Shown piece by piece: positions 35,121 through 45,535 of a DNA stretch of 64,000 nucleotides; position 1 is the first letter of the stretch, and each line of letters begins with the position of its first letter. This DNA is from Anastatus disparis (Eukaryota; Arthropoda; Insecta; Hymenoptera; Eupelmidae), in contig JAFFSR010000343.1 in assembly GCA_017163975.1 (NCBI GenBank), positions 3,790,001 to 3,854,000 on the forward strand, in the 5' to 3' direction. A program made the position numbers and the translations under genes. Below the pieces are notes generated by a model that was given only the letters and a program-made list of their open reading frames with translations, had not been told where the DNA came from and searched no databases.

Positions 35121-35785
35121 ATGAGATTTAAAAAACATAAAAGGTTGAATAAAAATTTCAATGAAAGAATAAATGTATATTTGGTAATGCCAAATTCAAA
35201 TACTCATAAAATGTTAAATATGATTGTGGAGACAGGGCATAAGTCAGAACTGTTATCTATGTTAAACGACGAATATGTCAATGTAACAAAAAATGAGCGA
35301 AAGCAAAGCGAGTACACTCATGATAAATTATAAGAAGCACACGAGAGCAAAGACTCAAAGACATGTGTATTCAATAAAAATGAAGAGATTGTAATTTCCT
35401 CCCATAATAAAAATTATACTACTACTCATGGACTCACAGAAGATGAGATTCATGAAAAAATTGAAATAAATGGTGATAATAAAACACTAAAACAAATTGA
35501 ACAAACATATTCAAGTTGCAAAGATGACAAAGTTTTTGAAAATGCTACTGACTCTTTAACATATAAACATTGGGTAAAACCTATAAAAAATACACCTTCT
35601 TATTCTTCAGTTGAAAGAAATAAGAAAAGCTATAAGCAAGGCAAACATATCTCATTTAGCAAAAATCCAAAATATAAATTAATAAATTTAAAACCTATGT
35701 TGAGCATACAAAAAATGAAAACAGCAAATTCATCGATATATGATAATTTGAAAGAAATGAAGAAAAGTTATGGCCACAGTGGATA
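35121..35785 (+). pseudogene. Retropepsin-like frame with altered active site and one stop
   Basis: MLNMIVETGHKSELLS near 35210-35257 resembles the aspartic-protease active site (hydrophobic-DTG/DSG), but Asp is replaced by Glu, so cleavage activity is doubtful. The frame stops at 35331-35333 (TAA) yet remains open in the same frame for about 150 more codons, to TAA near 35785, with Lys/Asn-rich sequence I do not recognise. A single late nonsense mutation in a longer frame is the simplest reading. Confidence 0.5.
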
Positions 35786-36416
35786 AAAAAATAAAATATT
35801 ATTAAACAATGATGAAAGCATCAACGAAGAAAAAGGACTGAAGAAGAACAATCCTCAAGAGAATGCAATCAACACATTTAGGTAAAGAAGAATCTAAAGT
35901 AAAATAATTTTAAGCATAGAGCAAATTTTGAAAAAATATATATTTATATTAAAATTTTATTAACAAATAAAGTATTTGAAAAATTAAATACATAAAAAAT
36001 GGTATTTCAATAGTTAAATTAAAATTTATATGTGAAAAATTGTCTGTGTGCGTATAAAAATAAAATTGATCGCACATCAGTCCTTATTCTTTAATATAAA
36101 AATAAATGAAAGTTTTAATTTACAGTGAAAAGTAAAAATGTACTTGAAATAAGGTACTGATAATGTGCGATAAATTTTATTTGAGAGGCACGTCCTAGCC
36201 CACATACAATTCTGTACAAAAATTTATTAAGCAATGTAAATTTAAATTTAAAAGTTTAAAAAGAAAAATTGAAAAAAGTATATAAATATTATTAAAACTA
36301 GAGAGTTAAGCAATGAACAAATGAACATAATGCTTTTCTCTTTAATCATTCAAATTACAGTGTTTTCATTTATTTTTAGAAATGAAATGCATTTTTGTGA
36401 ACAAAAGCCATTTCAT

Positions 36417-36427
36417 TTCGGGGGGCA
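36417..36427 (+). other. Possible polypurine tract / 3' LTR junction
   Basis: TTCGGGGGGCATTG is a lone G run in AT-rich DNA at the place where a gypsy plus-strand primer would lie, ~0.6 kb after the last open frame. Without an LTR pair this stays tentative. Confidence 0.35.
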
Positions 36428-36479
36428 TTGAAACCTTACTCGATGATTTTCATATAGAAAATATAAATAGAATAATATT

Positions 36480-36900
36480 CATATGTTCTTGATTCTTCCT
36501 ACATTGGAATATTCCATAGAATATTGTTGGAAGATTCCAAAAATATTTCATTGGAAGATTTAGGGCATCTCAGATCTTTCATTGAAATATTTCATGAACC
36601 TTGCAGGAATATTTCATGAAATATTCCGTTAAAACATTCATGGAAGATTTCCAGAATATTGGAATGGAATATTTGAAACATTTCATGAACCTTTCATGGA
36701 ATATATACGAAAGATTTAAGGAATCTTTCATGAAATATTCCATGAAATATTCCTTTAATATTCGTATGTCCTTGATTCTTCCTACATTGGAATATTCCAT
36801 GGAATATTCTTGAGAGATTTCAAGAATATTTCAATGGAAGGTTTGGGTAATCTCTCATCTTTCATTAAATGTTCCTGAAAGATTTTTGGAAGATGTGAAA
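36480..36900. repeat. GGAATATTCC-type palindromic repeat array, block 1
   Basis: Dense repetition of TGGAATATTCCA, GAAATATTTCATG and GGAAGATTT-like words in both orientations. Because the words are palindromic, open frames appear on both strands over the same DNA and look alike; none is a gene. TCATATGTTCTTGATTCTTCCTACATTGGAATATTCCA-like text occurs near 36479 and again near 36765, a ~286 bp period. Confidence 0.8.
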
Positions 36901-37150
36901 TACTGTGAGGGTATAGTATATATATTATATAATTACACATTAAACTTGTACATCAATACATATACGCATGCATAAACATTTAGTTATAAAATCGCATTTA
37001 CATATTCGCTTCGACTGTACACATCAAAGCGCCGATACCCTTCCGCTTATATAGTAAGTGAGGTATCTTCCAACCGATTAGGGATAAAACTCCCATTTAA
37101 CGAACATCCCCCTATCGGCGCGTCACTGGAAACCTCCCGTAACGTTCCGC
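36900..37150. other. Non-repetitive spacer between the two palindromic arrays
   Basis: Less AT-rich than its flanks (37020-37145 has GCGCCGATACC and CTATCGGCGCG, a loose inverted pair). No coding frame. Confidence 0.4.
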
Positions 37151-37770
37151 GCAACCTTCCAACAAAAACTTTATGGAATCATTCTAGAATCTTTCATGCA
37201 ATACTCTACTGGAAGATTACTTAAATCTTTCTGTGAAATATTTCGTGGAATATTTATGGAAGATTTATGTAATATTCCGGAGTGCGATTTAAAAGTTTTT
37301 CGGAATCTTCCAGTGGAATGTTTATGGAATCTTTCTGAATTCTTTCATGAAATATTCCACTAGAAGATTACTTAAATCTTTCTGTGGAATATTTCGTGGA
37401 ATATTTATGGATGATTTATGTAATGTTCCGCTGTACGATTTAAAAGTTTATTGGATTCTTCCAGCGAAATGTTTATGGAATCTTCCTGGAATCTTCCATA
37501 AAATATTTCACTGGAATATTTCATAAACATTACATGGAATATTTCATGAAATATTTCAGAAATCTTCCGTGAATGTTTCATGGAATATTTCGAAAAAGTT
37601 TCTGAACATTCCTTTGAAATATTCCTGAAATATTCCTGGAAGCTTTCAATGGAAGATTGCAGTGGAATATTTTGAAATATTCCGTGGAGACTTCCAATAA
37701 TCTGCATGGAAGGTTCCATTGAAATATTCCAGTGGAATAATTCGAAACATTTCAGAGAAAACTTCCATGC
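37150..37770. repeat. GGAATATTCC-type palindromic repeat array, block 2
   Basis: Continuation of the 36480 array. The words TTTCTGTGRAATATTTCGTGG and TTATGTAATRTTCCG repeat ~175 bp apart (near 37219 and 37379), followed by GAAATATTCC/GGAATATTTC words up to the TIR of the next element. Confidence 0.8.
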
Positions 37771-38313
37771 TGTGTGGGATATATATATATATATACTACA
37801 GTCCAGGTACTTTTGCCCACTCTAGACTAAAATGATGAAAAATTTAAAGTTTTGTATCTCAATAAAAAATTATCGTACGGAGCTCAACAAGGTTTAATTT
37901 TGAAGGTTTTGTATGAACCTTTAAAATGGAAGAGGTAACATTCACATTTTTTTATTTTTTATAGGTTTTATAATGTCATAATAAAAAAAAAATTCAATTT
38001 TTCTTTCAGAACTTTGATGCGATTTCTTTTTATGGGTGATTGTTGTATGAAAAAACTACAACCACCATTTAAAAACTCTTTCAAAAAACTACAAAATGCA
38101 TGGTCGATAAATTTTTTCAAACATTTATTTTAAAAGCTATATGCGGTTTTACACAAAAATAATGGTTTTCGTAAAAGTAGTTGTAGCTCTGTAGGTTTTG
38201 AGTTTACAGAAAAATTGTATTTAGAAAAAATGTTGCATTTTGTGAAAAACAATCAATGTGTCAGATTCTAAAATAAAATTAAAAAAAAATCTTTTTTTTT
38301 CATTTTTTTATTA

Positions 38314-38318
<5 letters not shown>

Positions 38319-38350
<32 letters not shown>

Positions 38351-38548
38351 TATATCTACGGGCATTACTGCCCTTTTTAACACATAGAAATTCATTTTTT
38401 TAAAACAACATAATTTGACGTATTATTTAACGTGGTGTCAGCCCACGGCAGAGACAGCGAAAAAGCGACCAGACGGGGAATCGATCCCGCGCCAACGGGA
38501 ATACGAGTCACGCGCCTAAGCCACTACTCCACTGAACTCTATACTTTT
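38319..38548 (-). repeat. tRNA-derived SINE with poly(A) tail
   Basis: On the minus strand TGGAGTAGTGG (38521-38531) fits an A box in 10 of 11 positions, and GGGATCGATTCC (38477-38488) fits a B box with one change, 32 bp apart. A ~130 bp unrelated body follows and ends in a run of about 30 A (T on the plus strand, 38319-38348). This is the expected layout of a Pol III-transcribed SINE that borrows LINE machinery. Confidence 0.75.
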
Positions 38549-38560
38549 GTTATAACATAT

Positions 38561-41434
38561 GGGACATTTCACACCAACTGATAGAGCAAAAAAATAAAAA
38601 TCGTTGAAACTCTAAGAATTTATTCTTTTTGTTACCCAAAATATGTAAAAAAAATTTCAAGGATCTAGATTGAAAGGATCAAGAGTTACAGGACCTTGAA
38701 ATTTGAAAATTTTTCAAAATTTTTGGAAAAGTCTCAACTTTATCATTTTTTTTCTGAAAATCCTGATGTTTTAGAAAAAAATGCATAATAACACTTCTTG
38801 TTGTAAATGAAGAAGAGAGTTAGCAGGATTTTTTAAAGACCTGAATCTCGCAGTTTTCTGATTGGCTATTATATGTAAAACATGGTTATTGAAATTATTT
38901 AATGTTTGCCACTGCCAAAGTTGGCTTTCGAAGGCTTATTTTTTTCTATTTCTTATTAACTTTGAAATAAAATTTTGGTTCGTGTGAGCAAAAGTCACTA
39001 ATATCTACAGCTATCACAGTTTTAAATATACATTTTCATATAAAATTTATTTTTATTATTGAAAATAGCCTGTCACATACTAAACATGATCAATTGGTTT
39101 TAATACTCAAAAACTATTGAAATAAGTTTAAAAATCATTTAGTTAAATGTCATTTATCAATTATAAGCCTAATTATTAATTAAACAACACTCGTTATTAT
39201 TATAATTACAATTAATTTCAAAAGAAAATTAGACTGAATTATTCCAAAATCAAATAATTATTTTTCAATAAAATTTTACTTATTTCAAAGAATTGATTCA
39301 TCAATAAAAAAGAATAATTAAATAATTACTATTTTCCTTACCTTAACTTTCTAGAAAAAGTATCTGTTCAATAGAAAATGATGATAGAATTTTGGAACAC
39401 ACACTAAATGAATTTTTTGGGGATGATTATAAACAAAAGCTTTCTGACTACCCATCTTTATTTATTTATTTAAATATATATTTTTATTTTCATTTAACAG
39501 ATAGACGTATTCTTTGACTCAAAATACTATAGATTGAATGTTAGTTTATAACTTTTTATGCATAGTAGTTTAATGGATCTTTTGAGTTATCCGCATTTAA
39601 GTTTAATCTCATAAATTTTTTTACTGTAGCGAAAAACTAGATTAAACGCACCGTTCATTGATAGACTTGGATTGTAAATATTGTTAAAAGGAGGAGTTTT
39701 GGTATGCCCTTAAGACCGTTACATATGAAGAGTAAATAAGATGTTAATTACCAAAAAATTCTCTTAGTTTTATAAATTGTTTTTTTTTTCAGAATATTAT
39801 GAAGAACAAATAATAGAAATATAGTTCAAATTATATTCATTGGATGGAAAAAGAAAAATGGATTTTGATCCATGAACAGCTATAGATACAGCTGTTAAGA
39901 TTGCTGAAACTGGATACACGCAAAGAAGAATGGTAAGAGTTTAGAAGATCTTAGTTTACATTATGATATGACAGTTGAAAATTCTTTTGTTGATATTGTT
40001 TAAATTCTTTATCGTGTTGATTCTATGGATCCAACGTATATGGAAGGCAAAGACTGTCTTATTGATTATAAAAGAGTTCTCGATGAGATATTAAATCTAC
40101 ATCAACGTACAAAATTGAAAACATAGACAGCCCTAGTATTATTAAAGTAACCCCTGAACTTTTGATGTCAGAGAAATATTCTTGTGTAAGTTAAGAATTT
40201 AAGCAAGGATCAGCTCAATTTTTGAAAACAGTTGCAATTATAATTGCTAGGATTAGACAACATATTAAACCAGATGTCCCAGTTTACAGGTATATTATAC
40301 GTTTAACTGTATCACAACTTCTTGAATTTATTCATACAAGCAAGAAAAAATATATGAAAGCAAAAATTGAACCAGTCACTGCAGTTAGTGCTTTAGCTGC
40401 ACAAAGTATTAGAGGACCTGGTACTTGAATAACCTTGAAAACTTTTCATTTTGCTCGTGTAGCACCTATGAACATTACTCAAGATGTACCTTGTATTAAT
40501 GAAATTATTAATACTAATCTAAAAATCAGAATTCTAATTATAACAGCTTATTTAATGTAATTTATTGTAATAAAAGCCTCTATCATTTCTTTTAAGCGTA
40601 TGTTCCTAAATGATATCATCATTTTCCATTTTACTGATACTTTTTATAGAAAGTTAAGGCAAGGAAAATAGTGATTATTTAATTATTCTTTTTTATTGAT
40701 GAATCAATTCTTTGAAATAAGTAAATTCTTATTGAAAAATAATTATTTAATTTTGGAATAACTCTTATTTTCCTTTGAAATTAATTGTAATTATAATAAT
40801 AACGAGTGTTGTTTAATTAATAATTGGGCTTATAATTGATAAATGACATTTTACTAAATGATTTTTAAACTTATTTTAATAGTTTTTGAGTATTAAAACC
40901 AATTGATCATGTTTAGTATGTGACAGGCTATTTTCAATAATAAAAATAAATTTTACATGAAAATGTATATTTAAAACTGTGATAGCTCCTTATTGGTGAC
41001 TTTTGCTTACACGAACCAAAATTTATTTCAAAGTTAATAAAAAATAAAAAAAAAATAAGCCTTCGAAAGCCAATTTTGGCAGTGGCAAACATTAAATAAT
41101 TTCAATAACCATGTTTTAGGTATAAGAGCCAATCAGAAAACTGCGAGATTCAGGTCTGTAAAAAATCCTGCTAACTCTCTCCTTCATTTACAACAAGAAG
41201 TGTTATTATGCATTTTTCTCTAAAACATTAGGATTTTCAGAAAAAAAAATTATAAAGTTGGGACTTTTCCAAAAATTTTGAAAAATTTTCAAATTTCAAG
41301 GTCCTGTAACTCTTGATCCTTTCAATTTAGATCCTTGAAAATTTGTTTACATATTTTAGGTAACAAAAAGAATAAATTCTTTGAGTTTCAACGATTTTTA
41401 TTTTTTTGCTCTATCAGTTGGCGTGAAATGTCCC
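38561..41434 (+). mobile_element. Foldback element FB-B, copy 1, carrying a POLR3A fragment
   Basis: 2,874 bp with ends GGGACATTTCAC...GTGAAATGTCCC and arms of ~0.85 kb (38561-~39410 and ~40590-41434), several percent diverged. The interior (~39410-40590) holds a fragment resembling RNA polymerase III largest subunit, preceded by a polypyrimidine tract and CAG like an intron 3' splice site (~39781-39793). It is inserted in AT-rich DNA (ACATAT beside the left end, ATATACATATG beside the right). Terminal sequence is similar to FB-A, so both probably used related transposases. Confidence 0.9.
39882..40548 (+). pseudogene. POLR3A: Captured fragment of RNA polymerase III largest subunit, copy 1
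   Basis: Motifs in order match RPC1. DTAVKIAETGYTQRRM (bridge-helix end) is at 39885. After a one-base frameshift, DLSLHYDMTVENS follows near 39950, then DPTYMEGKDCLIDYKRVLDE near 40027, diagnostic for Pol III over Pol I/II. KKYMKAKIEP..AVSALAAQSI is near 40345-40410, then a stop at GPGT*, followed by [14 protein letters not shown] and NEIINT near 40435-40510 (trigger-loop region). Several stops and frameshifts; not functional. No intron is seen inside, but splice-like signals lie just upstream, so capture may have been at DNA level. Confidence 0.85.
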
Positions 41435-42179
41435 ATATACATATGACAAAACGTTTTTACGTTCTTATTTTTTAATTTTGTTTTATTTTGCCTGAATACA
41501 TATTTGTTTTTTTTATGAAATAAAAAAATTATTTATAGTAAAAGAATGAAAAAAAAATTTTTTTTTATTATATTTTAGAACTTAATACATTTATAGCTTT
41601 TCCTAAAATGCAACTTTTTTTTCTTAATACAATTTTTCTGTAAACCCAAGACCTGCAGAGCTAGAACTTCTTTTACAAAAACCATTATTTTTGTGTAAAA
41701 CCGCATACAGCTCTTAAAGTAAATGTTTAAAAAAATTTATCGACCGTGGATTTTGTAGTTTTTTGGAAGAGCTTTTAAATGGTAGTTGTAGTTTTTTAAC
41801 ACAACAATCACCCATAAAAAGAAATCGCATCAAAGTTCTGAAAGAAAAATTGAAAATTTTTTTTTTTATTATAACGTTATAAAACCCATAAAAACTTGAA
41901 AAATTTTAATGTTACCTTTAATGTTACCTTCTACAAAACCTTCGAAATGAGACTTTGTAAAGCTCCTTACGATAATTTTTTATCGAGATACAAAACTTCA
42001 AATTTTTCATAATTTTAGTCTAGGATGGGCAAAAGTACCTGGACTACAGTGTATATATATACATTAAAAGTAACAGGATTGGAATTTATTAAAGTATCAA
42101 ACGATGACACAATCGAGTTAGAAAAACTTATATTAGCAAAAGAAATAATTTTAAATAAAGTACTTTAAGTAAAGCTTTT

Positions 42180-43405
42180 TTTTCACTACAATAATAATCG
42201 GTAACTTCTTTTGACTAAAAAAAATTAATAAGCTCTTTTTAACGACAGTAAAAAATAAGTCGGTAAACTTCTTTTAGCGACAGTAAAAAAATGATCTACA
42301 AATTTCTTTCAACATCAATCAAAATAATTTTGTAAGCTTCTTTTAGTAATAATGAAAAATAAATCTGTAAACTTTTTGATCGTCATTAAAAAATACATTA
42401 ATACACTCCGTTTAACGACAATAATGGAAATCTATAAAGTTCTTTTAATTACGAACATAATTAGTTAGTTTTATAAAAAATTTCATTTAATTAATAAAAA
42501 TAAATTTTTTAAATATATGAGAATATATAATTATTTTAAAAATGAAATTTAGCGACATCTTAAATAGATATTTAAAATTCTTTTATGTACAATATAAAAA
42601 TAATCAGTAAGCATCTTTTAACTACAAAAAAAAATAAATGAGTAGGCTTTTTTAGCAACAATGAAAAATAAATATGTAAGCTTCTTTAAGCTACGATCAA
42701 ATATAAATTTGTAAGCTTCTTTTAGCGACAGTAAAAAATAAGTCTATAAATTTCTTTTAGCGACAATAAAAAATAAATCTATAAGTTTATTTTAGCGACA
42801 ATGAAAAATAATCTGTACGCTTCTTTTAACAACAATGAAAAATTATTTGTAAGCTTCTTTTATCTACAATAAAAAATAAATGTGTAGGCTTTTTTAGCAA
42901 CAATGAAAAATAAATATGTAAGCTTCTTTAAGCTACGATCAAATATAAATTTGTAAGCTTCTTTTAGCGACAGTAAAAAATAAGTCTATAAATTTCTTTT
43001 AGCGACAATAAAAAATAAATCCATAAGCTTATTTTAGCGACAATGAAAAATAATCTGTAAGCTTTTTTTAGCAACAATGAAAAATTATCTGTAAGCTTCT
43101 TTTATCTACAATAAAAAATAAATGTGTAGGCTTTTTTAGCAACAATGAAAAATAAATATGTAAGCTTCTTTAAGCTACGATCAAATATAAATTTGTAAGC
43201 TTCTTTTAGCGACAGTAAAAAATAAGTCTATGAATTTCTTTTAGCGACAAAAAAAAATAAATCCATAAGCTTATTTTAGCGACAATGAAAAATAATCTGT
43301 AAGCTTCTTTTAGCAACAATGAAAAATTATCTGTAAGCTTCTTTTATCTACAATAAAAAATAAATGTGTAGGCTTCTTTTGCGACAATGAAAAATAGATA
43401 TCTAT
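42180..43405 (+). repeat. Satellite with ~34.5 bp monomers in a 7-monomer higher-order repeat
   Basis: The monomer is roughly GTAAGCTTCTTTTAGCGACA plus ATGAAAAATAAATCT. From ~42640 it is organised in units of seven distinct monomers: the marker GTAGGCTTTTTTAGCAACAA starts at about 42642, 42883 and 43125, and a variant at ~43368, i.e. periods of 241-243 bp. Monomer order inside units is conserved. 42180-42450 holds more diverged monomers. Confidence 0.9.
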
Positions 43406-44100
43406 TTGAAATTTTATTATCATTTACTATTATTAATAGTACATTATGCAATTAGAGAGTAAAGTCGCATATTTCTCCTGAGAGCAATTTTGCGACCTGA
43501 GTGTAGCGAGGGGAGTAAATTCCGGAGGGAGAAATAGATTCAACTTTCGTGTTTTTTTTTTTATTTCTACTCCAACCATGGCAACTTTATTAACTGCAAA
43601 AAAGCGGGCTCAATTGAAGTATATTTATTTTCATGAATAAAGTCTTTGAAACATGAAGTTCAAAGCAACTATGATGAATTTAAATTTGTATTTTTAAAGT
43701 TTTATATATCTTATTATATATTTTAATAGATATTATCAATAATTAAAAAACCAAATATTATAATTGTTAAATTAAAATGTCGAATAAATATGTTTTAAGA
43801 GAAAATTTCTCTTTTATTTAAATTTTTTTTAAAATAAATTAAAATTTTTTCGAAATATCAATTTTTATAGAAATTTAGTATTTTTACAAAAATTTTTTAG
43901 GTTGTTTTATAATTTTTTCAAAAATTTTAAGGAAAATTATTCGAATTCATAAACTTCTTATTTTGCGCGAATAAAGTGCTTTACTCCCGCTAATATTTTA
44001 GAAGTTAGTTATATCTTACTTTTGGCCCGCTTTTAGAGTTAATGAAGTGGCTATTACTGTTGGGATAGGAAGAAACATTATTATGCACAGTTAAAACTTG
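43405..44100. other. Unidentified ~0.7 kb insertion within the satellite
   Basis: Interrupts the monomer array. Includes the less AT-rich block GCGACCTGAGTGTAGCGAGG near 43492 and CTTTACTCCCGC near 43979, the latter loosely inverted to GGGGAGTAAATTCCG near 43510. It may be a decayed MITE, but ends are not clear. No ORF. Confidence 0.45.
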
Positions 44101-44395
44101 AATAAAAAATAAGTCTGTAAATTGTTTTTAGCGGCAGTCAAAAAAAATCTCTATTCTTATTTTAGCGACAATTAAAAATAATCTGTAAGCTTTTTTTAGG
44201 AAAAATGAAAAATAAATGTGTAGGCTTCTTTAGCGACAGTGAAAAATAAATATGTAATCTTCTTTAAGCTACAATAGAACATAAATTTGTAAGCTTCTTT
44301 TAGCAAAAATATAAAATAAATCTGTAAGCTTCTTTTAGCAACAAAAAATACATATATGAGCTTCTTTTAACTACAAAGAAATATAATACAGTCTA
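44100..44395 (+). repeat. Same ~34.5 bp satellite, continued
   Basis: Seven to eight diverged monomers (AAAATAAATCTGTAAGCTTC and variants) up to the point where the I-group LINE begins. Confidence 0.85.
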
Positions 44396-44562
44396 CGTTT
44401 GTCGCTCGATGAATATAGACGTTTTTCGCTGTTAGTAAACAAGCTATCGCTAGTACCATACCAAATCGATACGAGTGATATTATAAATTGATATTCAGTG
44501 TAAAACAAGTGTAAATAAGTGGCTCAAAGTAACAAAGGCTTAATTTAGTTACAGTTGCATTC

Positions 44563-45535
44563 TTGTGCAACATAGTAGAACCAAATAATGTCAAACTCGC
44601 CTACAGACTATCAAATAACAGAATAAACATCATTCTAACTGATAAAGAATTAGCAGAAAACTTAATCAAAAACAATCCAAAGATAAAAATTGGCCATCAT
44701 ATCCTCGAACCCAGACTACTAATAACGAGACACAAACGCATAATAATAGCCAACGTTTGTTCATCCATCCCGCATACTCTCATAGAAGATATTATTGACA
44801 AAGCAGGAGTTAAGCGCAGTTTATCTATAACATACTTAAAAGCAAATATTCCCGATCAAGGCTACTAATTCGTGAAAAGCTCAAAAAGATAAGTTAATAT
44901 ACACCCTGAAGATTGCGACAAATTGCCACAGTCATATGAACTTACATACGATGAAACAAATTTCCGGATATACTTTACCAGCGACACTCTTAAATGCTTT
45001 ATTTGTCAACATATAGCCAAAAACTGCCCAAAGCAAGATACACATTCCAACGATTTCAAGGGAACAAGTAATCAAGAACCTCAAATAAGTAAAAAGACTA
45101 TAAATTCTCAAATTGAAACCTCAAATTCAACTATACTAAACAAAGAAAACAACAGCCAAGGGCTTACAAGATAATATCACAGATGATACTCAAATAAAAA
45201 TAGCAGAATCAAATATTCTCGACAAAGAAAACATAAACAATACACACAAAAGGACTGAATCTATAATCACAGAAAATTCCAGCACCTATTCAAACGAATT
45301 CACATCACATATAGAAAACGAAAATGAAAATAATGAAATCCTAGATAAAATTACACAGAAAAAAAAGAAAAAGACTTCTGAAAAACGTCAAGACACATGC
45401 AGCGAATCACTAGACGAATTACTTGAACCTATAAAGAAATTTCTAAACAAACCTGCTAAACCAGTAAATTACACAAAGTTCAAAAGTTCATTGGAAAATA
45501 CACACCAATTAATAAAATCTCATTTAGTAACATAA
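44563..45535 (+). pseudogene. LINE ORF1 (Gag-like, zinc-knuckle) remnant
   Basis: RNA-binding ORF1 protein of the I-group LINE. The first frame (44563-44868) reads like an RRM-type Gag domain (VKLAYRLSNNRINIILTDKE, HHILEPRLLITRHKRI), then a stop at ~44866 and a frameshift. DETNFRIYFTSDTLKCFICQHIAKNC (44950-45030) includes one CCHC-like knuckle that seems to lack a few residues around the His. After a stop at ~45172 the Asn/Lys/Glu-rich tail continues in shifted frame to about 45535. Inactive. Confidence 0.6.

Larger units (their letters stand above)
32040..36430 (+). mobile_element. Ty3/gypsy-like retrotransposon, internally deleted (gag and protease only)
   Basis: TGGCACCCACGT at 32306-32317 after GTTACAAC resembles the tRNA-Lys-type primer-binding site used by many insect gypsy elements. 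Gag (33853-34997) and a protease-like frame (35121-35785) follow. A G-rich polypurine tract lies at 36417-36427. No reverse transcriptase, RNase H or integrase is visible, and no LTR pair was found, so boundaries are approximate and the copy cannot move by itself. Confidence 0.6.
37796..42049. mobile_element. Foldback element FB-C, hosting a SINE and FB-B1
   Basis: The inverted ends carry AGTCCAGGTACTTTTGCCCA, next to TA-rich flanks. Arms of roughly 0.5-0.6 kb (37796-~38320 and ~41480-42049) match with moderate divergence; for example AAAACTACAACCACCATTTAAA near 38050 pairs inverted with text near 41780. The interior is taken up by a tRNA-derived SINE and the foldback FB-B1. No own transposase seen. 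TA flanks suggest Tc1/mariner mobilisation. Confidence 0.82.

Noticed and set aside
36579..36813. Two similar Met/Phe-rich frames on opposite strands
   Set aside because: Created by palindromic GAATATTTC repeats, which read alike on both strands.
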